Shown here one piece after another: positions 1 to 8,732 of a stretch of DNA of 13,185 nucleotides. The stretch is from an uncultured Hymenobacter sp. Its GTDB lineage: Bacteria; Bacteroidota; Bacteroidia; Cytophagales; Hymenobacteraceae. The stretch is taken from NCBI GenBank assembly GCA_937871705.1, contig CALMOO010000018.1:1-13185 (forward strand). Direction: 5' to 3'. The translations under genes were made by a program, and so were the position numbers. The notes beneath the pieces are model-generated. The model searched no databases, had not been told where the DNA came from, and saw only the letters and a list, made by a program, of their open reading frames with translations. Position 1 is the first letter of the stretch. Each line of letters starts with the position of its first letter.

Positions 1-101
1 CCAGTAAGCGTCGCGGATGGCGTAGTTTGCGCATACCCCCCGACCAGCGCGGCTAACACTAAGATTAATGCCAGCCCGCACGTTTGCATAAAAAGTCTCA
101 T
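1..101 (-). CDS. Partial secreted protein, N-terminus only
   Basis: An ATG at 101 (minus strand) opens a frame with no stop to the window edge. The 33 visible residues begin MRLFMQTCGLALILVLAALV and continue through GGYAQTTPSA. This is a classic signal peptide: one early basic residue, a hydrophobic core at about residues 8-21 and an AxA-like cleavage region around YAQ-T. The start lies only 15 bp after the stop of the giant Rhs/YD-type gene on the same strand, so the two are probably co-transcribed. The mature domain lies outside the window, so its function cannot be read. In Bacteroidota a second Rhs/YD-repeat protein often follows this type of giant protein, which makes that a reasonable guess but no more. 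The exported location is well supported; the identity is unknown. Confidence 0.72.
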   Translation of the reverse strand, partial: MRLFMQTCGLALILVLAALVGGYAQTTPSATLT

Positions 102-116
102 GAAATAGAAGGTGCT

Positions 117-3100
117 TTACAGCGTACGTTTAGCTAATTCCCGGACGTTTCCTTGACTATCGCGGACGCGCACCTTTATCCAGACAGGTGCTTGCCCACT
201 AGGCACTGAGAAGGTGTAGGGCCGGTTAGTAGTCGTCAAGGAGCGGTAGCCTGTACCGTGCGATAGGTCGTAGGTTATTTGAGCTGGCTCGGCCAGTTCC
301 GACACGTTGACTGTTGCGAGGCCAAACGACATATCTAGGCTGGTAGCATCTAAGGCTCCTACTAAGTGAGCGGAGTATTCAGCCACCTTCTTGGCGCCGT
401 ACTGAAAAGTTTCGCGGCTGATACGCTTTAGCTTACCGTCGGAGGTATAATCGTAGTGCGTAGCTAAGTTATTGTTATCCAGCATGTCAGAGACCTGGCC
501 AGTTAAGGGGTCATACACATAGCTGGTTGCCTGGGCATTGATTGGCTGCACTCTGAAATCGTCAAAGTAGATGCTTTTGCTACCATCGGAATTGTAGCAG
601 CCAATGCGCAGAGTAGTATGGTTTGGACCGACAGGAGGAATATATAAATCCAATAAATACCAACCACCTGGGGTGCGTTTTTGCACGATACCCGAAACTA
701 ATGGTGAGTAAGTCCCATCTAACCAGTAATATAATTGGCCTGCAGCATCATTAGCCCACACACTAGCTCGGTAAGCTTTAGTCGGGTCTAAGTGAAACTT
801 AGTAGGGTCGGAGGTGCTGGCATTCATGATATATGAAAAGCCATGCTTGTAGGAGCCTATTCGCAGGCTTGCCTTGCCGGTATGAACGTATCTACTATCT
901 ATATTACGCTCTACGTTTCCTGTGCCCCATGGTCCGCCAACGGTTCCACCACCCGAGTTATCGGGCTCCCAGGCTACGGAAACGCCACCACTAAAGTACT
1001 CGCCTATGTTCTTAGGTTCCTCTGCACCACTGTAAGCTAGCTCCTGGTAGGCAGCTGGTCCTCCACTTACCAATACTTTACTCTGGTTGAAGCCCATTTT
1101 AGTAGCCAAGTACACATTCTGCATATCTTTTGCCTCTAAGGCGTTGGAATAAGCGTTGTACAAGGTCACTTGGCTGGTCAGCCGCCAGGAGGCTGCCGGA
1201 GTAGGCGAGTTGTAATCGTAGCCGACGAAGCTATTGCTGCCCATCACGGGAGTAAGGCCATCGGCAGTGGTGCCCGTGGGCATCCAACTGTAGCTCTGCC
1301 AAGGACGCCAGATATGACTATCTGACTGCGTACCTATTGCTTCTGGGTCATTATCAGTTAACCCAATAACGGGCACTTGCTTGGACCACGTTTGGGCACT
1401 GGCGGCTACCACTGCTAGGTGAGTATTGTTCGCGTCTACTTTGTAGGTGGTCGTGGTGGCAACCTGAGTAAGCATATGCTTATTCTGAAGGGCGCCTAAC
1501 TTCAACCCCATCTCCGGATAGTATTGGTAAGCTGGGACTGTTTCTGTTAGGAAGCGGTTGCCGTAGCCATCTGTTGCTACCGTTTTTGTAGGCGCACCTG
1601 AGAAGAAATCAAAGCCCAGTGTTTGGGAAGTACTAGTTATGCCTTTGAGATAATCAGTAGTCGTAGTCGAGGTGAGAACGGTCGGGTAAACATCACGCTT
1701 ACTCATGACAACATTCTGGATGTAACCTGAATTGTCCTCTTTCATCACCTTTCGGCTGTCACCAAAGCTTTCCTGGATGACGCCTTGATAATTGAAAGCA
1801 GCTAACTGATTCTGGTAGTTTGATGCGCCCTGAATTGTAGCATCATTAGGACTAGCAGGTAAGTCATCGTGGAGATAATGATTGATTGTTTCAGAAATTT
1901 TTCTTCCAGGAGCAGCCCAGTGCGTCATACTGCGCATGATACCAATCCGGCTGGTCATATCCTTAATTGATACCCGGCGAGTGATTAAGGTTGAGTTGGG
2001 AGTAGAAGCGTCTCCCTGGTTCAACCCTATCATTGACGGGTCGAACACGCTAAAGTGGTAAGTCCAGAAGCCTGGTATCGGTAACTCCGCACTACCCACT
2101 CTATTAATACTTTCTTGTACTCGTACACCTTCATACATTACTCCAGGTGCGGGAATCTCGCGCGCTACAGCTAGTAGAGAGGGTAAAGACCGCATGTAAG
2201 CGACCTTATAGTGGTCACGGAGTGAATCAGGAACGCCTCCTATGTTTTGTGAATTAGCATCATCTATTTTGAAGATAGAGCCAGGTTCATAGGAAGTAAC
2301 ACCTGATGGCAAAGTTGTCAGGCTTGTATTGGCAGAAGTGATACCGTCGTATTTATAAGACGTTTTACGAGTTTCGCCACCCGTTGTAATGCTAACGCTT
2401 GCTACACGCAAGCCACCGCCATACTGAAGCTGGTCTTTATGCGGTAAGGAAATATATCCATCGGCAATAAAACTATTATATCTGTACCCAGTGCAGCTAC
2501 CATTATATGCATCTATTGCGCAAGGATAAGTACTAAGTCGCCCATCTAAATCATTGATGTCTATTTCTCTATCCTTAAGAGCATTGACACTAACTTTTGC
2601 ATTTCTAACTAACGAGTATTTATACTCCCAAGCTGATGGTTGAGGAACTGGTGGCCCGCTGGGATTGACATTGGTATAAGCAGTTATTTTAGTAACAGTA
2701 CCTACTATACCTGTAAAAGCAAGCTCATCGCCTACCTTCAAAAATGCCTGTTCTTGCAATAGAGAGTAGGGTGTTTTTAGTATAGTAGCAGAACCTGTAT
2801 TGTTGGAATGAGTGCTTTGCTCTTGCGCAATTTTCAGAAACATATCAGGGTGATATAATACTGGTTTGCGATATTGGTCGCCTTCATAAGCGATCGAAAC
2901 ATTTGAGCCTAAAGGAGAAGTAATAGTTCGTAAAGACCAAACATCAACTGCTTTATCTGAAACTGATGTTGTCTTTCGCCCTACGCTTTCACTTGTGCCA
3001 ACTAGGTTCTGATTAAAATCGCTTTTGAACATTCCCCACCAATCATGATTTTCAGTTGAATAAGGTGGATTCTTAGTTGTCACAGCAGTATAGGTGTTTG

Positions 3101-5870
3101 AAGTGGGCATACTACTGCTCAACATACCTACTGAATAGTTCCCATTCGCTGTATCTTTTGTCAGAATAGTGCAATAATAAGAATCATTTTCGCCAGCATT
3201 ATGACATAGCAAAATGTCTCCCACTAGAGGTGCAATTCCAGAAGTAACAGATATTATGCCTGTTGCATTAGCATTGTCCTTAGACACAAAATTGATGGAT
3301 AAGCTTTTTATACTGCTTTGCTCCTCAGCATAGGAAAACTTAGTAGAAGGCATTCCATTATTACCTGCCACACCTAAAAAGGAAAGTGACTTTAACGTTA
3401 ATTTACCTGTAGAACTACCAAAATTATCATAACTATTTGGAGTGCCTGGTACTAAAGAATAATCGTAATTGAATTTAATACTTCTTATTGATTTTTGCAT
3501 TAACGTGGTTCTCACCAAATCAATATCGCTTTGATCTGTAACATTTTGCCCTAGTTGTGATTGAATAGTTTTGCTTGCTCTAGTAATTTTATAATTTTCA
3601 CCTAAATCATTAGTCGCATCAACAGTAGTTGAAGGAGGATTTGCAGGATTTGATATGTTATAAACCGAAGAACTTGAGCTAATATTTGCAGGAACATCAT
3701 CATTATTAAGCACTATGATACTTGCCAATTTTAAAGACGAGCAAGGATAGGTCGCAATTTTAGTGATAGTTAAATCTCGTAAAGGTGTTTGGCCTCGGCC
3801 AGGGCTGTAAAGTGGTCCGCAAGTATTTATAGTACTATTATCCACATCAAACCCTTTATTTTGAGTATCAGGAACTATTGAAGAGCCATCTGTGCCTATT
3901 TCCTTGTCATACAAAGTAGAACTCTTGTAATCATACCGCATTTCTTTTTCAAATAATGCTGTATGAGTACGAGTAGCTACAGAATTTAGATAATATACTT
4001 CCTTTGTACCCTTCGAATAGGTTCTCACATTAGAATCGATATCCTTGCGAAATCCCTGCGCAGGGTTACGCCAGCCAAAACGGTCAGACCATTTACCATA
4101 ACCCATCTTAACCCAATATCCCCAGTCACCAACATCCACTAATCCGTTTGCATTACGGTCTATATAATCAGGGCCAGTCATAGCCGTTAGATACCAAGTA
4201 TAAGCGTATCTAGCAGCTTTTTTTAGTCGATTATATTTATAGCCAGTAGGATACGACGTTCCATCTTCTTTATTAAGCAATTCTGAATATACCACCTCAT
4301 CAAAGCTATATGCTGGCAGTGCGTAATGGTATGTAACTCCACTAGTGTTTGTAATGCTGAAGCCGCCTATTTGATTATCACTCGTTCTAGAAAAGCCTAA
4401 TGCATCTGTATCTATAAAGCCGGCTGCATTCTTGTTAATGATATCTTTGTTAGTGTACCATTCAATGTGCTTAGACCCTGCTAACCTACCGCTCGCGCCA
4501 TCATATCCTGTTCCACTAGATGTACCATGTACAGGTGCTGGGTCAAAAGAATAATTATTACCTGCATACCCATTATCCATTGAGCCATTTTCCTGGCGAT
4601 ATTGATTAGCAAAATCGCTCTCAAATCGAAAGCCTAACTTGCCAGTAACATTGTTTGAGGTCAGAGGTAAATCTTGAATTGTGATAGTACTTCCATCTTG
4701 GTCAAGCCGATTTCGACTGTAGAGAGGCTGCTGAAAAGAATAAGGTCGAAAACTACCAGAAAGTCCTTGTGCCGTAACATTATAGTTATCATATTCAGCG
4801 AAGCTGCCACCCATTACTTTGTCAGGGTCCGGATTGGTGACAATGTTTTGCTTTAGGTCCAGTAATCTATAAGTGTCATAAGCATTGTTAGTGACATCTG
4901 CTGCACTAGGTGTGCTCGGAAAATATAATGCGCCATTTGTTTTAACTATTGATGTTTCATCAGACCAGTACCTAGTATATGAATAGCCATACTCTAGGAA
5001 AACGGGGCCAATGGGAATATCGAGTGTTAATCCAGTGGCTTCCGTCTGGATACGACCGGCGTGGTCATTGTGGACACTTCCTGGTCCCGCCTGGCTATTA
5101 AAAGAGAAATGGCCTCCACCTGAGCTGATAGAAGCTCCCAGCAAGGAATTATGGGCAGCCGAAATCCCCGCTCCCGCGTTGACGCTAATAGAATTGAAAT
5201 TAGTCGAGGCACCAATTGAAGCTCCCATGGATACAGCGCCCTTCGTCCCTACTCCTATCCCAGCACTAGCACTTGCATTTCCGTACCCGTCAGCACTGAC
5301 GCTAGCTGAAACACCTAGTGGAGATTTTTCACCGCCGATACCTACGGTGACTCCGGCATAAACACCAGTAGCGTAACCCTTGTAAGTATCATGCGAAAAA
5401 GAGAGTCCGGCTGAAACGGAAGCTACGTTGCCAGGAATACCGACTCCTATCCCTACTCTGTTTGTTTCTGTAGCACCACCGGCCCAGTAGTCGCGAGTTA
5501 CTTGCGCTACGTCATTGTAGTCGTCTGCGTAACCATTAACGTTGCGCGTAATTGCCCCTGGGTTTAATGACCAGCCCAGCCCGACCCATGATGCTTCTAT
5601 GTCGGGCTGAATTCCGGCGTGATAAGCAAGGCTGAGGGGATAGCCACCTTCGGGGCCCGGCACTTCCAGCAACGGAATATTGTAGGTTAAGTCTCCCGAT
5701 ATAAGATTGACCATATCGGTGGTGTCGACCGGCTCAAAGCTCGTGGCCTCAGGCGCAGTCGGCCCAGCGGTTAGGGCATAACTGATGGTAGGCCAAAGTA
5801 GCTGCGTGCTGGTTTGGACGAGCAACCACGAGGCAATAAGGCGGCGTAAGCAAGGCTTGCGAAGGAACAT
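117..5870 (-). CDS. Giant secreted Rhs/YD-type protein
   Basis: Encodes about 1917 aa from ATG 5870; a GTG one codon upstream at 5873 is the alternative start. The first 33 residues form a signal peptide (basic RKPCLRR, hydrophobic core, SYA-LTAG cleavage). Residues about 45-113 carry the N-terminal block typical of large Bacteroidota Rhs-related proteins (SGDLTYNIPLLEVPGPEGG, then GLGWSLNPGAITRNVNG). Residues about 138-270 are rich in Gly, Ala and Ser with alternating hydrophobics. A calcium-loop-like DRNANGLVDVGD sits at about 571-582. A carbohydrate-binding-like beta-sandwich segment (about 1655-1770, ending YFDDFRVQP) precedes one or two YD-type repeats (YVYDPLTGQ, THYDYTSDGKLKRI). The C-terminus looks like a beta-sandwich; I see no Rhs core PxxxxDPxGL motif, no toxin tip and no clear type IX sorting domain. 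It is probably a surface-exposed or released beta-rich shell protein. The stretch at about 2440-4970 is markedly AT-richer than both ends. The substrate and role are unknown. Confidence 0.88.
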   Translation of the reverse strand: MFLRKPCLRRLIASWLLVQTSTQLLWPTISYALTAGPTAPEATSFEPVDTTDMVNLISGDLTYNIPLLEVPGPEGGYPLSLAYHAGIQPDIEASWVGLGWSLNPGAITRNVNGYADDYNDVAQVTRDYWAGGATETNRVGIGVGIPGNVASVSAGLSFSHDTYKGYATGVYAGVTVGIGGEKSPLGVSASVSADGYGNASASAGIGVGTKGAVSMGASIGASTNFNSISVNAGAGISAAHNSLLGASISSGGGHFSFNSQAGPGSVHNDHAGRIQTEATGLTLDIPIGPVFLEYGYSYTRYWSDETSIVKTNGALYFPSTPSAADVTNNAYDTYRLLDLKQNIVTNPDPDKVMGGSFAEYDNYNVTAQGLSGSFRPYSFQQPLYSRNRLDQDGSTITIQDLPLTSNNVTGKLGFRFESDFANQYRQENGSMDNGYAGNNYSFDPAPVHGTSSGTGYDGASGRLAGSKHIEWYTNKDIINKNAAGFIDTDALGFSRTSDNQIGGFSITNTSGVTYHYALPAYSFDEVVYSELLNKEDGTSYPTGYKYNRLKKAARYAYTWYLTAMTGPDYIDRNANGLVDVGDWGYWVKMGYGKWSDRFGWRNPAQGFRKDIDSNVRTYSKGTKEVYYLNSVATRTHTALFEKEMRYDYKSSTLYDKEIGTDGSSIVPDTQNKGFDVDNSTINTCGPLYSPGRGQTPLRDLTITKIATYPCSSLKLASIIVLNNDDVPANISSSSSVYNISNPANPPSTTVDATNDLGENYKITRASKTIQSQLGQNVTDQSDIDLVRTTLMQKSIRSIKFNYDYSLVPGTPNSYDNFGSSTGKLTLKSLSFLGVAGNNGMPSTKFSYAEEQSSIKSLSINFVSKDNANATGIISVTSGIAPLVGDILLCHNAGENDSYYCTILTKDTANGNYSVGMLSSSMPTSNTYTAVTTKNPPYSTENHDWWGMFKSDFNQNLVGTSESVGRKTTSVSDKAVDVWSLRTITSPLGSNVSIAYEGDQYRKPVLYHPDMFLKIAQEQSTHSNNTGSATILKTPYSLLQEQAFLKVGDELAFTGIVGTVTKITAYTNVNPSGPPVPQPSAWEYKYSLVRNAKVSVNALKDREIDINDLDGRLSTYPCAIDAYNGSCTGYRYNSFIADGYISLPHKDQLQYGGGLRVASVSITTGGETRKTSYKYDGITSANTSLTTLPSGVTSYEPGSIFKIDDANSQNIGGVPDSLRDHYKVAYMRSLPSLLAVAREIPAPGVMYEGVRVQESINRVGSAELPIPGFWTYHFSVFDPSMIGLNQGDASTPNSTLITRRVSIKDMTSRIGIMRSMTHWAAPGRKISETINHYLHDDLPASPNDATIQGASNYQNQLAAFNYQGVIQESFGDSRKVMKEDNSGYIQNVVMSKRDVYPTVLTSTTTTDYLKGITSTSQTLGFDFFSGAPTKTVATDGYGNRFLTETVPAYQYYPEMGLKLGALQNKHMLTQVATTTTYKVDANNTHLAVVAASAQTWSKQVPVIGLTDNDPEAIGTQSDSHIWRPWQSYSWMPTGTTADGLTPVMGSNSFVGYDYNSPTPAASWRLTSQVTLYNAYSNALEAKDMQNVYLATKMGFNQSKVLVSGGPAAYQELAYSGAEEPKNIGEYFSGGVSVAWEPDNSGGGTVGGPWGTGNVERNIDSRYVHTGKASLRIGSYKHGFSYIMNASTSDPTKFHLDPTKAYRASVWANDAAGQLYYWLDGTYSPLVSGIVQKRTPGGWYLLDLYIPPVGPNHTTLRIGCYNSDGSKSIYFDDFRVQPINAQATSYVYDPLTGQVSDMLDNNNLATHYDYTSDGKLKRISRETFQYGAKKVAEYSAHLVGALDATSLDMSFGLATVNVSELAEPAQITYDLSHGTGYRSLTTTNRPYTFSVPSGQAPVWIKVRVRDSQGNVRELAKRTL

Positions 5871-5883
5871 CACCAGGAGAGAA

Positions 5884-6486
5884 TTAGTCGAGGGCTAAAG
5901 AGGGAACAGTCGAAGCGGCGTGCGCTTCGAAGGGAAAACTTAGGTTGCCAGTGCCTAGGCCGCACTCCAGCAACTGAAAGCGCCAGGTGCCTCTTGAGGC
6001 AGGAGCGGGAAAAGCGAAAAGCAATTGTGAAGCGCTTGCGCTGGCATAGGTGCGGTCCAAATAGTAGTTGGCGGGGCGCAGCGTATCGCCTTGACTCGTA
6101 ATGAGACGCACGTGGTCGCTCATGCGAAAAGCCAGCGTTTGCAATAGTTCGCTGTACTCGGCAAAGCCTTCTTTCGGTTGCAACACCTCTCGCCCATTAC
6201 GCGCAATGGAGAGCAGAAAAAATGCGGAGTTCCGGTACTTTTTGCGTAAGCTATCGACGGCAGCCCGGCTGCTTTGTTGGCCTTGCAACTCTCGCGTGAC
6301 TAGCAGGTCGGTAGGTTGATAGGCAACGCTGACCTCCGTGTTACCTATTTGCTGCACCTGGCGCAACTGGTGGGCTGGGTCGGCAACGTAGTCTGCCAGG
6401 GCTTCGGCGGGCAACGTAGTCGGCTGACACGCGCTTACCGTGGCGAGCAGGGCTACGAGTAGTAGCCGGTAGGAAAGGCAAATCAT
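5884..6486 (-). CDS. Small lipoprotein of unknown function
   Basis: A 200-residue protein with a lipoprotein signal: MICLSYRLLLVALLATVSAC, with a VSAC lipobox placing the lipidated cysteine at residue 20. The mature part has no family I recognise. It mixes helical and beta-looking stretches (for example LLVTRELQGQ, SAFFLLSIARNG and GTWRFQLLECGLG) and has a second cysteine near residue 174. Its ATG overlaps the stop of the upstream OmpH-like gene (ATGA at 6483-6486), which points to translational coupling. Its stop lies 13 bp before the ATG of the giant Rhs/YD-type gene. The position suggests an envelope-anchored accessory to production or surface display of that protein; this is inferred from context only. 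Confidence 0.85.
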   Translation of the reverse strand: MICLSYRLLLVALLATVSACQPTTLPAEALADYVADPAHQLRQVQQIGNTEVSVAYQPTDLLVTRELQGQQSSRAAVDSLRKKYRNSAFFLLSIARNGREVLQPKEGFAEYSELLQTLAFRMSDHVRLITSQGDTLRPANYYLDRTYASASASQLLFAFPAPASRGTWRFQLLECGLGTGNLSFPFEAHAASTVPSLALD

Positions 6487-7022
6487 TGGGGAGTCTTCAC
6501 GTACTCCTTGTTGAGTTCCTTCACGACTTCCTCCGTCAAATCAAGGCCCGCCTTCGCGTAAGCAATGGAGCCGGAGGGGGTAGCTACCAGGATGAGGTCG
6601 TACCCATGTGCCTTGCCGTAGCGTTCGAGAAAGGTATTGACTTGCGTGACCACCTGCTGGGTACCCTTATTGTCTTCCTGTTGAGCGGATTCCTGGATAG
6701 CGTGCTGGTAGTTAACAAGTTCCCGTTGCTTGGTATGCAGCAGTTCTGTAGACAACGCTCGCTCTTTTGGCGTCATGCCAGCTGCTTTGCGTTCGTAGCC
6801 CCGGATGGCGCGTTGCACATCAGCGGAGAGCGTATCGATGTTGGCTTGCCATTTATGCGATTTGGCCTCGTAGGCCTTGCGCGCATCAAGCATTGCTTGA
6901 TATCCGTTTAGCAGCTTGACCGAATCGACATACGCGATGTGTCGTTGCTGATTTTGCCACAGCAGGTAACCCGTAGCCAGAATAAGTAAAAGCGTACAAC
7001 TGAGCAGTAAGCGTTGAATCAT
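6483..7022 (-). CDS. OmpH/Skp-family periplasmic chaperone-like protein
   Basis: A 179-aa protein from ATG 7022. An in-frame TTG at 7040 would add six residues, but ATG directly followed by the signal anchor is more plausible. Residues 4-22 form one hydrophobic membrane segment (LLLSCTLLLILATGYLLW). The family's N-terminal strand follows (HIAYVDSVKLLNGYQ, about 28-42), then a long charged coiled coil (about 45-130) and the characteristic C-terminal return (YGKAHGYDLILVATPSGSIAYA, then GLDLTEEVVKELNKEY). This matches OmpH/Skp proteins, trimeric tentacle chaperones that hold unfolded outer-membrane or secreted clients in the periplasm. Unlike classical Skp, the hydrophobic segment has no obvious cleavage site, so it may stay anchored in the inner membrane. 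It heads the operon whose later products are a lipoprotein and a giant secreted protein, so a dedicated chaperone role is likely. Confidence 0.87.
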   Translation of the reverse strand: MIQRLLLSCTLLLILATGYLLWQNQQRHIAYVDSVKLLNGYQAMLDARKAYEAKSHKWQANIDTLSADVQRAIRGYERKAAGMTPKERALSTELLHTKQRELVNYQHAIQESAQQEDNKGTQQVVTQVNTFLERYGKAHGYDLILVATPSGSIAYAKAGLDLTEEVVKELNKEYVKTPQ

Positions 7023-7600
7023 GTAAGAGAGAAATAGCAAGCGGAATGCTTAATGGATAGCGGAAAGAGAAAAGGTTCAAGTAATAAAAAACGATTCTAG
7101 CAAGCAGCTCGTATTAGCTCTTTCTAGTAAAGTTGAAGGGCACGTTGAAAGCGAGAACAAGAATAAAGACAACTCATAGCGTATAAAAGGACAGTTTGTC
7201 GATTTTAACAACATCGTCAAAATCGTATTCGCATTTAAGAGTTTATGTATAAAATTTGATTAATGATAGCATGTAAATACTCGGTTCATTATAAAGCCAT
7301 TAAAGTATTATAAATCAACGTGTTGAATCTTTTCGCATATGTAGTAATAATTTCAGATAAAGAGCCACTCTGTGACATTTTATTACAATTAAAGCTGATT
7401 ATTTTTCTTGTTATATTAATATAAAATACTTATTTAGCTACAAGCTTAGTACAACAACAGTGTCAGCATCTTGGCCATGCACAGAGGGATACCAGGGTAG
7501 GTGGCTATTTATCTTGAGTAGGGGTCAACCAATGGCAAAGACACCCTGAGGTAGTTTAGGCAAGGCGCACAGAAGCAGGACGTATATTTCCTGAGTCATA
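7023..7600. other. AT-rich intergenic region upstream of the minus-strand operon
   Basis: No credible coding frame on either strand. About 7080-7440 is strongly AT-rich and should hold the promoter of the OmpH-lipoprotein-Rhs operon, but I could not find a clean Bacteroidota-type TAnnTTTG box on the minus strand. From about 7480 the composition rises toward that of the transposase remnant, so the left edge of the decayed element may lie near 7450-7600; no terminal inverted repeat could be fixed. Confidence 0.5.
7200..7225. repeat. Inverted repeat upstream of the OmpH-like operon
   Basis: Arms CGATTTT (7200-7206) and AAAATCG (7219-7225) are perfectly complementary around a 12-nt spacer. It lies about 180 bp upstream of the operon start, where it could be an operator or part of a 5' leader. 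A seven-base repeat in AT-rich DNA can also arise by chance. Confidence 0.3.
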
Positions 7601-7610
7601 GAGCGTAGCA

Positions 7611-7862
7611 AAGAGCAGAAAAACGCCGGATAAACGGCGCAAATACGATGACGCTTTCAAGACTGAGACCCTACGGCTAACCTCGGAAAGCCGCAGCACG
7701 CAGGCGATTGCCCAGCAGTTAGGCATCAGTCCTAAGCTGCTTTATTGTTGGCAGCGGGCCCAACTCATGGCCAAGGTGGGCAACGGCGAAGTTGCTCGTG
7801 ACCCCGAGGTGCGATAACTACGCGCACAACTCAAGCGGGCCGAGCAGGAGCTCGATAGCTGA
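7611..7862 (+). pseudogene. IS3-family orfA (helix-turn-helix subunit), degraded
   Basis: Read from about 7611, one frame gives KTPDKRRKYDDAFKTETLRL, followed by the helix-turn-helix STQAIAQQLGISPKLLYCWQ and then ARDPEVR. This is the DNA-binding OrfA of IS3-type elements. An in-frame TAA at 7815-7817 interrupts it, after which LRAQLKRAEQELDS continues the leucine-rich coiled coil before another stop near 7860. The usual start codon is missing: the bases before AGCAAAGAGCAG no longer read ATG, and there appears to be an extra A in the run near 7619-7623. In intact relatives OrfA is joined to OrfB by a -1 frameshift; no functional product is expected here. Confidence 0.8.
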
Positions 7863-8730
7863 AAAAGCCTTGGTCATCTTCGGCTAGCCGACTCGGTGAG
7901 CACCTATCAGTACATTGCTCAGCGGTGAAGCCAGATATCTGTCCTGCAGCTCTGCCATGCAGGTGACCCCTGGTGCGTACTATGCTTGGCAGTGGCGCCA
8001 AGCGCCCGCCCCAGAACCAGCTTGACAAGTAGCTGTTTGGGGGGAGTTCAAGTGGCATTCTGCCCGCTGCGGTACTCGCCGCTTATAAGTTGAATTGCAG
8101 GCCCAGGTTTACCCAGTGGGCCATTGGTGCATTCGGTGAGCCTTGGCCGCTGCCGGCCTGTGAGCCCTAACCGGGTACGACCCAGCAGTCGAGTTCGTTT
8201 GTGCCCCGTACTACCGTGCGCCCCGAACCGCTTGCTAGGCCAGCCGGCTTCTATGGCTCCCAATCAGGTCAGGGTGGGTGACATCACCTATTTGTCTAAA
8301 TAGGGTGGTGGCTGGTTCTATCTGTCCACGTGGCTCGACTGCTACCCGCGCAAGGTGGTGGGCTTTGGTGCCGCCCTGGCGGCACGTAAGATGTGCGCGA
8401 ATCCATGCCGGAAGACTTGGTCAGCGAGGCCCTGCGCCGCGCTTTAGCTGTACGTCGGCCTTCCGCTGGGTTCCTCATCCACTCTGACCAAGACAGTCAG
8501 TACTCGGCCACCAATTTTAAGGTCTTAGCAGCGCCACGAGGCGGCGCAAAGCATGAGCCGGCGCGTTAATTGCTACGATAACGCGCACGCCTAATTGTTT
8601 TGGAGTTGACTTAAACCCGAGTTGCTTGATGGTAACAGCTTCCGCGACCTGAGTAAAGATCGCTTGGTATCTCGCTCCCAACTACTTCGAAAATCCGTTT
8701 CAAACCATGTTCCATCTCTGTGCGGCTTAG
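7863..8730 (+). pseudogene. IS3-family orfB (DDE integrase core), degraded
   Basis: Fragments in family order: STYQYIAQ (near 7899), WQWRQAPAPEPA (7987-8022), KWHSARCGTRRL then VELQAQVYPVGHW (from 8050), GDITYLSK (8277-8300) with the first catalytic Asp intact, FYLSTWLDCYPRKVVG, MPEDLVSEALRRALAV (from 8405), IHSDQDSQYSATNF with the second Asp intact, NCYDNAHA, LKPELLDGNSFRDL, and a C-terminal YLAPNYFENPFQT (8668-8706). The fragments occupy all three frames and are broken by stops at 8301 (TAG), 8592 (TAA) and 8607 (TGA), among others. The TAA at 8592 falls exactly where the family has the third catalytic residue, Glu of AESFWS. The stretch between FRDL and YLAPN is shorter than usual, indicating an internal deletion of roughly 20 codons. 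Confidence 0.82.
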
Positions 8731-8732
8731 CT

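Noticed and set aside
117..700. Polymorphic-toxin tip at the end of the giant Rhs/YD-type protein
   Set aside because: There is no Rhs core motif, no variable toxin domain and no immunity-like gene after it; the C-terminus looks like a beta-sandwich.
5011..5361. Plus-strand open frame opposite the Gly-rich part of the giant gene
   Set aside because: Its Pro/Ala/Leu-rich translation is the mirror of the Gly/Ala/Ser-rich minus-strand coding sequence; no independent coding sign.
7831..8487. Several minus- and plus-strand frames of 60-75 codons
   Set aside because: They overlap conserved fragments of the degraded IS3 transposase in other frames and are shadows of it.
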